A stretch of 14,901 nt of DNA. Source: Bacteroidota bacterium. Lineage in GTDB: Bacteria; Bacteroidota; Bacteroidia; NS11-12g; UBA955. A program made the translations under genes and the position numbers. The stretch is taken from contig SXYY01000014.1 of the NCBI GenBank assembly GCA_005788145.1, positions 1 through 14,901 on the forward strand, in the 5' to 3' direction. This document shows positions 14,824 to 14,901 of this stretch, piece after piece (the first letter of the stretch is position 1; every line of letters begins with the position of its first letter). The notes beneath the pieces are model-generated. The model was not told the origin of the DNA, ran no database searches, and saw only the letters and a list, made by a program, of their open reading frames with translations.

Positions 14824-14901
14824 TTAGCGTTTGCCTTGTTGCATCATGTCTCTGCGCGCCTTCTTGAATCGCACATAAAAATAAAAACTCGCCGAAAATA
14901 C
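14824..14901 (-). CDS. C-terminal end of an unknown, probably membrane-associated protein (partial)
   Basis: On the minus strand the frame is open from the window edge to TAA (complement of 14824-14826), giving the tail VFSASFYFYVRFKKARRDMM and then QQGKR. An aromatic hydrophobic stretch followed by a basic cytoplasm-like end fits the last membrane segment of a membrane protein. With 25 residues I cannot name a family. It ends 22 bases before the pheT start on the same strand. Confidence 0.45.
   Translation of the reverse strand, partial: VFSASFYFYVRFKKARRDMMQQGKR

Noticed and set aside
1..14901. CRISPR arrays, tRNA or rRNA genes, insertion sequences, tandem repeats, integration sites
   Set aside because: I looked for regularly spaced repeats, terminal inverted repeats, transposase or integrase motifs and tRNA arms and saw none; the region looks like stable core chromosome.

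Overview
The window looks like a chromosomal segment of a Bacteroidota bacterium, most likely within or near Flavobacteriales. The evidence is a secreted metalloprotease with a type IX secretion (T9SS) C-terminal sorting domain, an S46 dipeptidyl-peptidase, start codons without Shine-Dalgarno sequences, and several copies of the Bacteroidota -7 promoter element TAnnTTTG. I see no insertion sequences, phage genes, CRISPR arrays, tRNA or rRNA genes. The DNA is gene-dense, and no gap without a gene exceeds about 160 bases.

Layout. At 1-63 is the 3' end of an unseen gene, overlapping coaD (coenzyme A synthesis) by ATGA. A NUDIX hydrolase on the minus strand shares its stop bases with coaD and its start bases with pyrE (pyrimidine synthesis). 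Then comes a minus-strand pair: a metallo-beta-lactamase/beta-CASP 'ligase-associated' DNA exonuclease (2607-3617) and a shortened ATP-dependent DNA ligase homologue (1750-2610). Divergent from these is an S46 dipeptidyl-peptidase of the DPP7 type (3741-5912), ending at a strong symmetric hairpin terminator. Next are a TetR-family regulator and asnS on the minus strand, and rpoN (sigma-54) divergent from asnS. The right part is a minus-strand run read from 14901 leftwards: the end of an unseen membrane-type protein, pheT, a PaaG-like enoyl-CoA hydratase/isomerase, and an M43 zinc metalloprotease with a T9SS tail.

The most unusual item is the 286-residue ligase homologue. It keeps recognisable pieces of the N-terminal DNA-binding domain and of the C-terminal OB fold of bacterial ATP-dependent ligases. 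The whole nucleotidyltransferase domain between them, including the KxDG lysine, is missing, yet the reading frame is open and translationally coupled to the exonuclease. It may be a non-catalytic DNA-binding partner of the exonuclease or a decaying gene; comparison with relatives would decide. Also notable are start codons placed only 4-8 bases after consensus -7 elements (rpoN, pyrE, tetR), which predicts leaderless or nearly leaderless mRNAs. The NUDIX/pyrE starts overlap on opposite strands, with promoter elements buried in each other's coding sequence. AsnS carries a coiled-coil-like insertion. The other genes are mostly ordinary housekeeping or secreted-protease genes.
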